From an uncultured Clostridia bacterium (GTDB lineage Bacteria; Bacillota; Clostridia; Christensenellales; HGM11417), in assembly GCA_944332455.1 (NCBI GenBank), contig CALVJY010000003.1:1-49987 (forward strand): DNA of 49,987 nt. The letters are read 5' to 3'. The notes under the pieces are model-generated. The model made no database searches, was not told where the DNA came from, and was given only the letters and a program-made list of their open reading frames with translations. This document shows, in pieces, positions 19,696-28,165 of this stretch (position 1 is the first letter of the stretch; the number at the start of each line of letters is the position of its first letter). A program made the translations under genes and the position numbers.

Positions 19696-21447
19696 TCAGT
19701 TGAGCAGTTCCAGGTACAGTTCCCCGTAAATTTTTGCGGACCGCGACCAGGAGAAATCCACCCGCATCACCCGTTCCACCAGCTTTTTCCACTCCCCTTT
19801 GTTCTGGAAAAGATCCAGCGCCGCATAGATGCGGTTGAGCATGTCGCCGCAGTCGTAGCGGGCGAAGGTAAAGCCGTTTCCGCCCCCCTCGCACCCGATG
19901 TCCCGGATGGAGTCGTAAAGCCCGCCGGTCTCCCGGATGACGGGAATGGCGCCGTAGCGGGAGGCGATCATCTGCGACAGTCCGCAGGGCTCGGAGCGGC
20001 TGGGCATCAGAAAGAGATCGGCCGCCGCGTAGATCTTCCGGGAGGTGTCCGGATTGTAGGCGATGATGGCCCGCACCTTTTCGCTGTAGCTCTTCTGCAG
20101 GTCCAAAAAGTAATTTTCGTACACGGCGTCGCCCTTGCCCAACACCACCAGCTGGACCCGGCGGCGGAGCATATCCTCCACCCCCTCCCGGATGAGATCG
20201 ATGCCCTTGTGGGCAACCAGCCGGCTGATGACCGCCACCATGGGGATCTCGGGATCCTGCGGCAGAAACAGCATCTTCTGAAGCTCGGTCTTGTTGACCG
20301 TCTTGCCCTCCGGCGATTCGGCGTCGTAGTTTTTAAAGAGGGCGGGATCGGCGGCCGGGTCGTAGCTGTCGGTGTCGATGCCGTTCAGGATCCCGATCAG
20401 CTTGCCCTCGTTCTGCTTTAAGATGTAGTTGAGGCCGTGAGAAAAGACCGGAGAGAGGATCTCCCTGGCGTAGGTCGGGCTGACGGTGGTCACCCGGTCG
20501 CAGCACTGGATGGCCCCCTTCATCAGGTTGATCAGGCCGTTGTACTCCAACAGGTCCTTGTACTGATAGGAAATGCCGAACAAGTCCTCCAGGATGTCCA
20601 TGGAATACTTGCCCTGATACTCTATATTATGAATGGTGAACACCGTTTTGATATTTCGGTAGGCGTCCCCCTTTTGGTACTGGACCTTGAAGTAGACCGG
20701 GATCAGCGCCGTCTGCCAGTCGTTGCAGTGCAGCACGTCGGGATAGAAATCGATACGGGGCAGGATCTCCATCACGGCCTTGGAAAAGTAGGCGAACCGC
20801 TCCCCGTCGTCGTAGTGGCCGTACAGACCGCTGCGCTTGAAGTAGTACTCGTTGTCCACGAAGTAGTACCTGACGTGGTCCTGCTCCAGCTCGAACACCC
20901 CGCAGTACTGCTGCCGCCAGCCCAGAATGACCGAAAAATTGCACAGAAATTTGAGTTTTTCCCGGAAATGCCAGGGCATATCCCCGTAGAGGGGAAGCAC
21001 CACCCGGATGTCGCACCGCCCGTCGGCGGCCAGGGCCTTGGGCAGCGAGCCCGCCACGTCCCCCAGGCCTCCGGTGGCAATGAAGGGCTGGCACTCGCTG
21101 ACCGCGAACAGCACCTTCAGGGTGCGGGCCTCTTCGGCCAAAGACTCCTCCGGCGTCGGGACCGGCTGCTGTTCGGCCTTGACCGGCTCCGCTCCGGCCT
21201 CCGGTGTTCCGGGGGCGGCCTGCCCGGCGCGGGCCGTCTTTTTGGCCGCCGTCTTGGGCGCCGGATCCGCCGTCTTTTGGGTCGCGGCGGCCTTTCCGGC
21301 CTTGGCGCCGGCCCTCTTTTTCAATTCAGTTCGCGCCTCCCCGTCCGCCGCTTTGGCCCGGGATGTCCGGGAGGCCGCTTTCCGGGGCTCTTCGTTCAGC
21401 GTCAAGGCCTCTTCTGTCTGTTCGGTCTTTTTCGGTTTCGTGGCCAT
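19696..21447 (-). CDS. glgA: Glycogen synthase (GT5) with a long Lys/Ala-rich N-terminal extension
   Basis: Transfers glucose from ADP-glucose to growing alpha-1,4-glucan. The GT5 catalytic region begins at residue 111 (KVLFAVSECQPF) and includes HCNDWQTALIPVYF, TIHNIEYQG, the ILNGID loop, and the SRSEPCGLSQM motif. Residues 1 to about 108 are a low-complexity segment rich in Lys, Ala, Thr and Pro (for example KTAAKKTARAG), predicted to be disordered and not part of the family. The extended start is supported by AAGGAGG seven bases before the ATG at 21447, and no good site precedes residue 111. The usual K-T-G-G-L motif, where lysine contacts ADP-glucose, reads A-T-G-G-L at 124-128. It lies between glgD and glgP. 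Confidence 0.93.
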   Translation of the reverse strand: MATKPKKTEQTEEALTLNEEPRKAASRTSRAKAADGEARTELKKRAGAKAGKAAATQKTADPAPKTAAKKTARAGQAAPGTPEAGAEPVKAEQQPVPTPEESLAEEARTLKVLFAVSECQPFIATGGLGDVAGSLPKALAADGRCDIRVVLPLYGDMPWHFREKLKFLCNFSVILGWRQQYCGVFELEQDHVRYYFVDNEYYFKRSGLYGHYDDGERFAYFSKAVMEILPRIDFYPDVLHCNDWQTALIPVYFKVQYQKGDAYRNIKTVFTIHNIEYQGKYSMDILEDLFGISYQYKDLLEYNGLINLMKGAIQCCDRVTTVSPTYAREILSPVFSHGLNYILKQNEGKLIGILNGIDTDSYDPAADPALFKNYDAESPEGKTVNKTELQKMLFLPQDPEIPMVAVISRLVAHKGIDLIREGVEDMLRRRVQLVVLGKGDAVYENYFLDLQKSYSEKVRAIIAYNPDTSRKIYAAADLFLMPSRSEPCGLSQMIASRYGAIPVIRETGGLYDSIRDIGCEGGGNGFTFARYDCGDMLNRIYAALDLFQNKGEWKKLVERVMRVDFSWSRSAKIYGELYLELLN

Positions 21448-21493
21448 AACGGCACCTCCTTATCCGTCCGGAGACGGCACTCTTATTTTGGGG

Positions 21494-22615
21494 TCAGACC
21501 CGCATATTTTTTCCGATGAAGAAGGGAAGATCGGGGCAGCCGGAAAGCACCCGGCGGTCCCGGATCACCACGTTTTTGTCGGTGATCACGCAGTTTAGGT
21601 CGGCGTGTTCGGAGACGATGGTATCCTGCATCAGGATGCACCCCTTCACCTTGGCGCCCGGCGAGATCTTGACCCCCCGGAACAGGATGCTGTCCTCCAC
21701 CTCGCCGTAGATCTCGCAGCCGTCCGCGACCAGGGAATGGCGGACCCGGTTGCCCGCGTCGTAGCGGGTGGGCGCGGAATCCCGCACCTTGGTGTAGACC
21801 GGGCGCTCGGGGTTGCCGAACAGATCGTCCAGCACCTTCCGGTCCAGCAGGTCCATGTTGCAGCGGTAGTAGCCGGCCAGCGAATCCACGGTGGCCGAAT
21901 AGCCCTCGAAGCGGTAGCCCAGGATCTTGAGGGTGTCGCAGTTGGGCTGAAGGATGTTGCGGTGAAAGCTGGTGTAGCCGTTGCTCATGGCGTCCACCAC
22001 CAGATCGATGAGCAGCTGGCGCTTGAGGACGAAGATATTCAGACAGTAATCCTGCATTCCCCGGACGTCCGGGTAGACCATGACGTCCAGGATGCGGGAG
22101 GTCTTTTTGTCCACGTGGTAGATGATGCTCTGCTGGGCGGTGCTCTTGGAGACGTTGCCGTGCTTGTAGACCACCGTGATGTCGGCGTTCTGCTGCTCGT
22201 GCCGGTCCAGCACGTCGGCATAGTCGGCGTTTTGGACCTTGTCCGAATCGGTCATGACCACGTAGTCCTCGCTCTGCTTGGTCAGAAAGCCCAGGATCCC
22301 CTTCAGGGCCTCCAGCCGGGTCTTGTAGAGGGAGTTGCTGTCCACCGCCCCGTAGGGGGGCAGCAGGATGACGCCGGCGTTTTTCCGGCTGAGATCCCAG
22401 TCCTTGCCCGATCCGATGTGATCCATCAGGGACTGGTAGTTGCTCTTGGTGATGACCCCCACCTTGGTGATCCCCGAGTTGACCATGTTGGACAGCACGA
22501 AATCGATCAGGCGGTAGCGCCCGCCGTACGGGACCGAAGCCATGGTCCGGCTCCGGGTCAGTTCTGAGACGTACTTGTCGTGAATGTTGGAAAAGACGAT
22601 GCCCAAAGCTTTCAT
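21494..22615 (-). CDS. glgD: Glucose-1-phosphate adenylyltransferase subunit GlgD
   Basis: Regulatory-type partner of GlgC in Firmicutes ADP-glucose pyrophosphorylase. The 373-residue product has a nucleotidyltransferase domain followed by a left-handed beta-helix, but the N-terminal GGxGxRL nucleotide motif is replaced by FSNIHDKYVSELTRSRTMAS, the known GlgD pattern, indicating little or no activity alone. SVPYGGRYRLIDFVLSN and HIGSGKDWDLSR confirm the family. AGGAGG lies seven bases before the ATG. The gene starts 13 bases after glgC and is followed by glgA. Confidence 0.95.
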   Translation of the reverse strand: MKALGIVFSNIHDKYVSELTRSRTMASVPYGGRYRLIDFVLSNMVNSGITKVGVITKSNYQSLMDHIGSGKDWDLSRKNAGVILLPPYGAVDSNSLYKTRLEALKGILGFLTKQSEDYVVMTDSDKVQNADYADVLDRHEQQNADITVVYKHGNVSKSTAQQSIIYHVDKKTSRILDVMVYPDVRGMQDYCLNIFVLKRQLLIDLVVDAMSNGYTSFHRNILQPNCDTLKILGYRFEGYSATVDSLAGYYRCNMDLLDRKVLDDLFGNPERPVYTKVRDSAPTRYDAGNRVRHSLVADGCEIYGEVEDSILFRGVKISPGAKVKGCILMQDTIVSEHADLNCVITDKNVVIRDRRVLSGCPDLPFFIGKNMRV

Positions 22616-22628
22616 AACGCGCCTCCTC

Positions 22629-23810
22629 TCAGTCCTCCAGGATGGTGCCGCCGGCGACGGACCTGCCGTCCTCCACCCGCACCCCCCGGCCGATGACCGT
22701 GATGCCCTTGCCGGCCGACCGGGGTTCCCCGATCACGGCATGGTCCCCGATGACCGCGCCCTCGTCGATGATGGCGTAGTCGATGCGGACCCCCTTCCCC
22801 ACGGTGACGTCGGACATGATCACGCTGTCCTCGATGCGGGTGTCCTTCCCCACCTTGACGTTGCTCGACAGCAGCGAGTGCTCCACCTTTCCGTCGATCT
22901 CGCAGCCGCCCGAGACGATGGCGTTTTGGACCTCGGCGGACCGGCCCAGGTAGTGGGGCGGTTCGATGGGGTTGCGGCTGTGGATCCGCCAGTTCGAGTC
23001 GTTGATGTCCAGAGCGGGGACCTCGCCCAAAAGATCCATGTTGGCGTTCCAGAGGCTCTCGATGGTCCCCACGTCCTTCCAATACCCCCGGAAGGGCCAG
23101 GCGTAAAGGTATTCGCCCTGCCGGAGCATGGCCGGAATGACGTTCTTGCCGAAGTCCTTGGAGGAATTGGGGTCGTTCTCGTCCCAGGTCAGGTAATCGT
23201 AGAGCTTCTGCGCGGTGAAGATGTAGATGCCCATGGAGGCCAGACGGCTCTTGGGCTTTTTGGGCTTTTCCTCGAAGTCGACGATCCTGCCCCGCTCGTC
23301 CGTGGCCATGATGCCGAACCGGGAGGCCTCCTCCGGCGGGACCTCCAGCACGGCGATGGTGCAGTCCGCCTTCTGCTGGATGTGCGCCTCCAGCATCTGT
23401 CCGTAGTCCATCTTGTAGATGTGATCGCCGGAGAGGATGAGGACGTACTCGGGCGAATAGGAGCGGATAAAGTGCAGATTCTGGTAGATGGCGTTGGCCG
23501 TCCCCTTGTACCACTCCGCCCCCGACTTCTCCTGGTAGGGGGGCAGGATGTGCACCCCGCCGAAGGCGCGGTCCAGATCCCAGGGCTGCCCGTTGCCGAT
23601 GTAGTCGTTCAAAACCAGCGGCTGGTATTGGGTCAGCACCCCCACCGTGTCGATGTTGGAGTTGATGCAGTTGGACAGCGGAAAGTCGATGATGCGGTAC
23701 TTGGCCCCAAAGGGGACGGCGGGTTTGGCGATCTTGCTGGTCAGCGCGTAGAGCCGGCTTCCCTGCCCTCCGGCCAGCAGCATGGCGATCATTTTTTTGG
23801 ATCTCATCAT
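22629..23810 (-). CDS. glgC: Glucose-1-phosphate adenylyltransferase catalytic subunit GlgC
   Basis: Makes ADP-glucose from ATP and glucose-1-phosphate, the committed step of glycogen synthesis. The 393-residue product has the nucleotide motif [10 protein letters not shown] near 12-21, [29 protein letters not shown], the [10 protein letters not shown] metal site and the [17 protein letters not shown] end of the beta-helix. Translation may begin at either of two adjacent ATG codons (23810 or 23807); the upstream GGGAAG is a modest ribosome binding site. It follows glgB after a 232-base gap that shows only A-rich, repeat-like GGAAAAACGGG words and no gene. Confidence 0.96.
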   Translation of the reverse strand: MMRSKKMIAMLLAGGQGSRLYALTSKIAKPAVPFGAKYRIIDFPLSNCINSNIDTVGVLTQYQPLVLNDYIGNGQPWDLDRAFGGVHILPPYQEKSGAEWYKGTANAIYQNLHFIRSYSPEYVLILSGDHIYKMDYGQMLEAHIQQKADCTIAVLEVPPEEASRFGIMATDERGRIVDFEEKPKKPKSRLASMGIYIFTAQKLYDYLTWDENDPNSSKDFGKNVIPAMLRQGEYLYAWPFRGYWKDVGTIESLWNANMDLLGEVPALDINDSNWRIHSRNPIEPPHYLGRSAEVQNAIVSGGCEIDGKVEHSLLSSNVKVGKDTRIEDSVIMSDVTVGKGVRIDYAIIDEGAVIGDHAVIGEPRSAGKGITVIGRGVRVEDGRSVAGGTILED

Positions 23811-24042
23811 AATCTTCCCTTCCCTGTTTTGATCAGGCTTCCCCGCGCAAAGACCGTGGCCTTGGACGGCCTCTTTTTCCCTTCGCCCAAAATCGAAATA
23901 GTTTCACGATTTCGGACAAAGGGAGAAAGATCTGACGGCGCGATCTCCGCACGGTGTCGCCTTAAAATGTTTTTCCGGATCCTTTCCGTTTTTTCTTCCC
24001 GTTTTTCCGGACGCCGTCCGGCATCATGGCCGGACCCGCCGC

Positions 24043-25938
24043 TCATTCTCCCGTTTTTCCCTTGCGGTCTTTCCCGATCTTCCGGAAAAACATCACCGAA
24101 AGGCCGGGCAAAGTCAGGCGGAGGCTGTGCTTTTTTCCGTGCATGGGCACCCGGTCGGAGACCACCTCGCCGTTGGAGATCCCTCCGCCGCCGAAGGCCG
24201 GATCGTCCGAATTGAAGACCTCGGCGTACCGCCCCGGACGGACCCCGATGCGGTAGTTTTCCCTGATGACCGGGGAAAAATTCACCACGGCCAGCAGTTC
24301 CTCTCTCTTCCGGTTCTTCCGGACAAAGGCCAGTACGTTCTGGCTGCTGTCGTCCGGGATGACCCAGGAAAAGCCCTCCCAGGAGCAGTCGATCTGCCAC
24401 AGAGCCTTGTTTTCCAGGTAGAAGTGATTGAGGGCCTTGACGTAGGCTTTGGTCTTGCGGTGCATCTCGTAGTCCAGCAGTATCCAGTCCAGCCCGGTCT
24501 GAAAGTCCCATTCCCTGAACTGCCCGAACTCCGCCCCCATGAAGGTCAGCTTTTTGCCGGGGTGGGCGATCATGTACCCCAGAAAGGCCCGCAGATTGGC
24601 AAATTTTTCCTCGTAGCTGCCCGGCATCTTGTCCAGCAGGGAGCGCTTTCCGTGCACCACCTCGTCGTGGGAGAGGGGCAGGATGAAGTTCTCCGAAAAG
24701 GCGTAGAAGAAGGAAAACGTGACCTTGTCGTGGATGCCCGAGCGGAAAAAGGGATCGGACTGACAGTAGCAGAGCATGTCGTTCATCCAGCCCATGTTCC
24801 ACTTGTAGTTGAACCCCAGCCCCCCCGTCTCCACCGGCTTGGTGACGTTGGAAAAGGCGGTGGACTCCTCGGCGATCATCAGGGCCTCGGGGCAGCGGAG
24901 AAACACTTCGGTGTTGAGCTGCTGAAAAAAGGCCACGGCCTCCAGATTGATGTTGTCTCCCCGGACGTTGGGCATCCACTCCCCCTCTTTTCGGTCATAG
25001 TCCAAGTAGAGCATGCTGGCCACCGCGTCCACCCGCAGCCCGTCCACGTGGTAGCGCTCCAGCCAGTACAGGGCGTTGGAGATCAGAAAGGAGCGGACCT
25101 CCGCCCTGCCGTAGTCGAAGATGCGGGTCCCCCAGCTTCTGTGCTCGGTCCGGCCGAACAGGGGGCATTCGTACAGCATCTCCCCGTCGAACTCGTAAAG
25201 CCCCTGCTCGTCCTTGGGAAAGTGGGCGGGCACCCAGTCCAGAATGACCCCGATGCCGTTTCGGTGGCATTGGTCGACCAGGTACATGAAGTCCTCGGGC
25301 AGGCCGTAGCGGGAGGTCGGGCTGAAGTAGCCCGTGCACTGGTAGCCCCAGGAGGCGTCGTAGGGATATTCGCCCAGGGGCATGAACTCCACATGGGTGT
25401 AGCCCATCTCGCTGACGTAGGGGATCAGCTCCACGGCCAGGGAGCGGTAGTCATACTCCGTCCCGTCCGGCCGCCGCTTCCAGGAGCCGAGGTGCATCTC
25501 GTAGATGTTCATGGGGGCGGAATAGGAGGGATTTTTCTGCTTCCAGCGCAGCCAGGCCCGATCCCCCCACTCAAAGTCCGACAGCTGGTAGATCTTGCTG
25601 GCCGTCGCCCCCCGGGTCTCGCTGTGGACCGCAAAGGGATCGGCCTTCAGGATCTTCCGCCCGTCCCGGCATTCGAAACAGTACTTGTAGGCGGCATAGG
25701 TCTGCACGCCGGGGATAAACCCTTCAAAGCTCTCCCCGTCCTCCAGCCGGACCATCTCGGCGGGCTTGTCCGCCTGCCAGTTATTGAAATCGCCGACCAC
25801 CCAGGCCCGGACCGCGTGGGGCGCCCACACCCGGAACAGGCCGCCGGCGACCCCATCCCGCTCCTCGAAGCGGAATCCGAAAAAATCCTGACAGGCAAAG
25901 TTCTTTCCCCGATGAAATTGTTCCAAAGCCTCGCGCAT
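24043..25938 (-). CDS. glgB: 1,4-alpha-glucan branching enzyme
   Basis: GH13 enzyme that introduces alpha-1,6 branches into glycogen. The 631-residue product has an N-terminal CBM48-type domain (VWAPHAVRAWVVGDFNNW near 38-54), the barrel with GYTHVEFMPLGEYPYDASWGYQ near 179-200, and catalytic residues D304 (GLRVDAVASM), E357 (MIAEEST) and the aspartate of LSHDEVVHGK. The C-terminal beta domain ends in a short basic tail. AAGGAG lies eight bases upstream of the ATG. It is the first gene of the glycogen operon and has a strong promoter about 60 bases upstream. Confidence 0.97.
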   Translation of the reverse strand: MREALEQFHRGKNFACQDFFGFRFEERDGVAGGLFRVWAPHAVRAWVVGDFNNWQADKPAEMVRLEDGESFEGFIPGVQTYAAYKYCFECRDGRKILKADPFAVHSETRGATASKIYQLSDFEWGDRAWLRWKQKNPSYSAPMNIYEMHLGSWKRRPDGTEYDYRSLAVELIPYVSEMGYTHVEFMPLGEYPYDASWGYQCTGYFSPTSRYGLPEDFMYLVDQCHRNGIGVILDWVPAHFPKDEQGLYEFDGEMLYECPLFGRTEHRSWGTRIFDYGRAEVRSFLISNALYWLERYHVDGLRVDAVASMLYLDYDRKEGEWMPNVRGDNINLEAVAFFQQLNTEVFLRCPEALMIAEESTAFSNVTKPVETGGLGFNYKWNMGWMNDMLCYCQSDPFFRSGIHDKVTFSFFYAFSENFILPLSHDEVVHGKRSLLDKMPGSYEEKFANLRAFLGYMIAHPGKKLTFMGAEFGQFREWDFQTGLDWILLDYEMHRKTKAYVKALNHFYLENKALWQIDCSWEGFSWVIPDDSSQNVLAFVRKNRKREELLAVVNFSPVIRENYRIGVRPGRYAEVFNSDDPAFGGGGISNGEVVSDRVPMHGKKHSLRLTLPGLSVMFFRKIGKDRKGKTGE

Positions 25939-25997
25939 ATCAGGAACTCCTTTTTCAGCAATGGCAGACCGCGGAAGCCGCGGATCTCTTCCCTTTT

Positions 25998-26026
25998 ATT
26001 ATACCTGATTTTGAAAAGTTTTTCAA
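25998..26026 (-). promoter_or_regulatory. Sigma-A promoter of the glycogen operon
   Basis: On the minus strand TTGAAA (26021-26026) and TATAAT (25998-26003) are 17 bases apart, in an AT-rich stretch upstream of glgB. The AT-rich sequence continues upstream to about 26080 and may include an UP-like element. The remainder of the 335-base gap, to the terminator at 26238, shows no gene. Confidence 0.8.
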
Positions 26027-26237
26027 CAGTTTTCCAAATTTTTCCGGAAAAGTTTTTGACTTTTCCAAAAATCGTCATCTTCCCGCCCTCCAACCTCTCC
26101 TCAGCCTCTTTGCCGGCCGGAAACTTTTGATGCTTTTCCGACAGATCAGGGCGATCCGCCCCTGTCCCTTCTTGAGCCGGGCTTCCGAAGGCGATCCGGA
26201 TCCTGTCCCCTGTGCGGAGCGAGCTCCGAAGGCAGGG

Positions 26238-26270
26238 AAAAGCCCGAAGTCCTCGTTCGGAACTTCGGGC
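26238..26270 (-). terminator. Intrinsic terminator behind the metallophosphoesterase gene
   Basis: A 9-bp stem (GCCCGAAGT against ACTTCGGGC, read on either strand) encloses an 11-base loop and is followed on the minus strand by TTTTCCC. It begins four bases after the stop codon. Confidence 0.8.
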
Positions 26271-26273
26271 AGG

Positions 26274-26975
26274 TCAGGGGCGAATCTCGATCAGTTTTTG
26301 TCCGGTCAGGTCGCAGGAAGTCAGAAAGTAGGGAATGCCGTTCAGGTCCACCCGCAGGTCCACCCGGCAGTCCTTTCCGTGCAGGTGGCCGTAGACCACG
26401 GCGTCGGCGCCCGCCTCCGCGATCAGGGCGGTCAGCTCGTTGGGCGTCCTTCTGGCGTTGAAGGGCGGATAGTGCATCATGACCACGACGAAGTCCCCCT
26501 CCTTTCGCAGCTTCCGCATGGCCGACAGGGAGAGCCGCAGGCGTTCGATCTCCCGCCGGTAAATTTTCAGGTCCTCCTCGGCCAGGGGCTTGCCCTCCTC
26601 CGGGCAGGTCCACCCCCGGGTCCCGCACAGCAGCAGGTCGCCAAGGCGCATGGCGTCGTTCTGGATGACGAAGACCTCGGGCGGCAGGGCGGCCCGGACC
26701 TTGGCCAGGCTGTTCCACCAGTAGTCGTGATTGCCCTTGACCAGCACCTTTTTCCCCTTCAGCCCCGCCAGAAAATCAAGATCGGCCCGGACTTGTTCGA
26801 GGTTCATGGCCCAGCTCAGATCGCCGGGCAGCAAAACGACGTCCTCGGGGCCGACCTTTTGCTCCCAGTCCGCCCGGATGTTGTCCAGGTAGTTCTCCCA
26901 GGCGCCGCCGAAGATGTCCATGGGCTTTTCCACGCTGCCCGAAAGATGAAGATCGCTGATGGCAAACACTTTCAT
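26274..26975 (-). CDS. Calcineurin-like metallophosphoesterase
   Basis: The 233-residue protein shows all five metal-binding blocks of the calcineurin-like phosphoesterase fold in order: DLHLS at 8-12, GDLSWAMN, GNHDYWW, MMHYPPF and YGHLHG. It is cytoplasmic by appearance, with no signal peptide or membrane span. Substrate is unknown; related small proteins are annotated only as serine/threonine phosphatase-like. It forms a single-gene unit with its own promoter and terminator. The ribosome binding site is weak (AGAAAAGAT before ATG), so the start is chosen mainly because MKVFAISDLHLS is the normal N-terminus of the fold. Confidence 0.88.
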   Translation of the reverse strand: MKVFAISDLHLSGSVEKPMDIFGGAWENYLDNIRADWEQKVGPEDVVLLPGDLSWAMNLEQVRADLDFLAGLKGKKVLVKGNHDYWWNSLAKVRAALPPEVFVIQNDAMRLGDLLLCGTRGWTCPEEGKPLAEEDLKIYRREIERLRLSLSAMRKLRKEGDFVVVMMHYPPFNARRTPNELTALIAEAGADAVVYGHLHGKDCRVDLRVDLNGIPYFLTSCDLTGQKLIEIRP

Positions 26976-26984
26976 ATCTTTTCT

Positions 26985-27013
26985 ATTGTACCTTTTTTAG
27001 AGAAATTTGGCAA
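26985..27013 (-). promoter_or_regulatory. Sigma-A promoter of the metallophosphoesterase gene
   Basis: On the minus strand TTGCCA (27008-27013) and TACAAT (26985-26990) are 17 bases apart. The start point falls within a few bases of the ATG at 26975, giving a very short leader and fitting the weak ribosome binding site. The gap 27014-27125 upstream shows no gene. Confidence 0.7.
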
Positions 27014-27125
27014 TCGTTTCCGGCGGTTTTTCGGCGGAGAAAAAAATTTCTTTTGCGGGCCAAGGCAAAAGCCTCGTCCCGCCCACATTCCGCCGAAAGG
27101 GAGAAAATACTCATAAATTTTTGAT

Positions 27126-27147
27126 AAAAATCATTATTGAATAATTT
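27126..27147 (+). repeat. AT-rich interspersed element, copy 2
   Basis: Contains AAAAATCATTATTGAATA, a close variant of the element seen at several other gaps, between the terminator array of the 27328 gene and the metallophosphoesterase gene. Confidence 0.5.
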
Positions 27148-27208
27148 AAGTTACCAGGAAACGCCTGACAGATCGTGATCTCGGCTCAGGCTCTCCTCCT
27201 GCCAGGGC

Positions 27209-27301
27209 AAAAAAGACAGATCCCCCGAGGGACGGAAAAAGACAAGTCCCCGAAAAAGCCAGGGGCAAAAAAAAGACAAGCCCCCGAACAAGCGGGGGCT
27301 C
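27209..27301 (-). terminator. Terminator with two decayed tandem copies
   Basis: On the minus strand the gene ending at 27328 is followed by three similar units. The first (27267-27301) is a strong terminator: AGCCCCCG pairs with CGGGGGCT, then TTGTC and eight T residues. Two further units (27236-27266 and 27209-27235) repeat the pattern of a C/G-rich hairpin, TTGTC or CTGTC, and a run of T. The units look like tandem duplicates of a terminator in successive stages of decay. The rest of the 352-base gap, apart from the AT-rich element, holds nothing I recognise. Confidence 0.8.
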
Positions 27302-27327
27302 ACCTTCGGCGGCTGCGGGTCAAAAAA

Positions 27328-27984
27328 CTATGTATTCGTCTGCGTCGGCGCGCTGCCGGGAAAGAGGGGCAGCTCGAAGTAGGTCGCGCACAGCTCCTGG
27401 TTGTACTCCTGACAGGGCGGGATGGGGCAGTAGCCGTAGGACGGCACCAGAAGCTCCACCTCGACCACCACTTTCAGGATGACGGTGATGCAGGCCGTCA
27501 CGTTGAACTGCGATCCGCCCTGGAAGGTCCCCTCGGGACAGACCGCGCCGGTCACCGCCTCGATGGTGAAGGGAATGATGGAGGCCTCGGGCACGTGCAG
27601 AATGACGTCCTCCGAGACGGTCAAACTGCCCAACCCCTTGCCCTCGACGCCGTTGGCGTCCAGATAGATGACCTCGATGGGAATGTTGACGTCTCCCTTG
27701 ACCCGGGCATACTTGGGCTTGTCGTTCAGCCGGTCCACCGTCAGGTTGGTGATGGTGCCGCGGGCATAGAGGTTTTTGGCGCTCAGAAAGGTCAGGGGCA
27801 GCGCGGGATTGGCCGGGACGGGATCGGTCACCGTGACGGAGACGTTTTCCTCGGTCACCTGCTTCATGCAGGCGTCAAAGACCTTGTTGACCTGTATGCA
27901 CACCTTCTCACACAACCCGTGCAGCGGATTTCCCGTGATGGGACCCGGGAATCTGTCCGACTGGAAATTGTTGAAGAAAGACAT
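27328..27984 (-). CDS. Unknown beta-rich protein, possibly sporulation-associated
   Basis: I do not recognise the 218-residue product at family level. Its N-terminus (NPLHGLCEKVCIQVNKVFDACMKQ, with cysteines near 25, 29 and 39) looks like that of small conserved proteins of Clostridia. The middle is a long alternating hydrophobic/polar pattern suggesting beta-sandwich structure, and the C-terminal part has cysteines in YCPIPPCQEYNQELC. There is no signal peptide or membrane span. AAGGAGG lies six bases before the ATG. The promoter region fits the sigma-E pattern of the sporulating mother cell better than sigma-A. A spore coat or spore-envelope protein is therefore a reasonable but unproven guess. 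A strong terminator follows. Confidence 0.7.
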   Translation of the reverse strand: MSFFNNFQSDRFPGPITGNPLHGLCEKVCIQVNKVFDACMKQVTEENVSVTVTDPVPANPALPLTFLSAKNLYARGTITNLTVDRLNDKPKYARVKGDVNIPIEVIYLDANGVEGKGLGSLTVSEDVILHVPEASIIPFTIEAVTGAVCPEGTFQGGSQFNVTACITVILKVVVEVELLVPSYGYCPIPPCQEYNQELCATYFELPLFPGSAPTQTNT

Positions 27985-28024
27985 GGTTTACCTCCTTCGA
28001 AAAATTCGTCCTAGAGACTACTAC

Positions 28025-28053
28025 ATTATATGTCCCGGAGGTAAAAAATGTAC
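28025..28053 (-). promoter_or_regulatory. Candidate sigma-E (sporulation) promoter
   Basis: On the minus strand GTACATT (28047-28053) and CATATAAT (28025-28032) are 14 bases apart. The sigma-E consensus is KMATATT-N14/15-CATACAMT, so the match is 5 of 7 and 7 of 8. The same -10 would also fit sigma-A, but no TTGACA-like -35 is at 17 bases. Only a biased guess is possible from sequence. Confidence 0.45.
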
Positions 28054-28124
28054 GCCGTTTGCCCTTTTCTTTGGGCATCCTCCCCTTATTTTTCCGTGTA
28101 AAACCCCTCTGCGCTCTTGTATGA

Positions 28125-28147
28125 AAAATTTCAATAATAATTTTTTC
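28125..28147 (-). repeat. AT-rich interspersed element, copy 3
   Basis: On the minus strand it contains AAATTATTATTGAAATT flanked by A and T runs, 19 bases after the stop codon of the gene ending at 28166. Confidence 0.55.
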
Positions 28148-28165
28148 CATTAAGAACAGAGGTTT

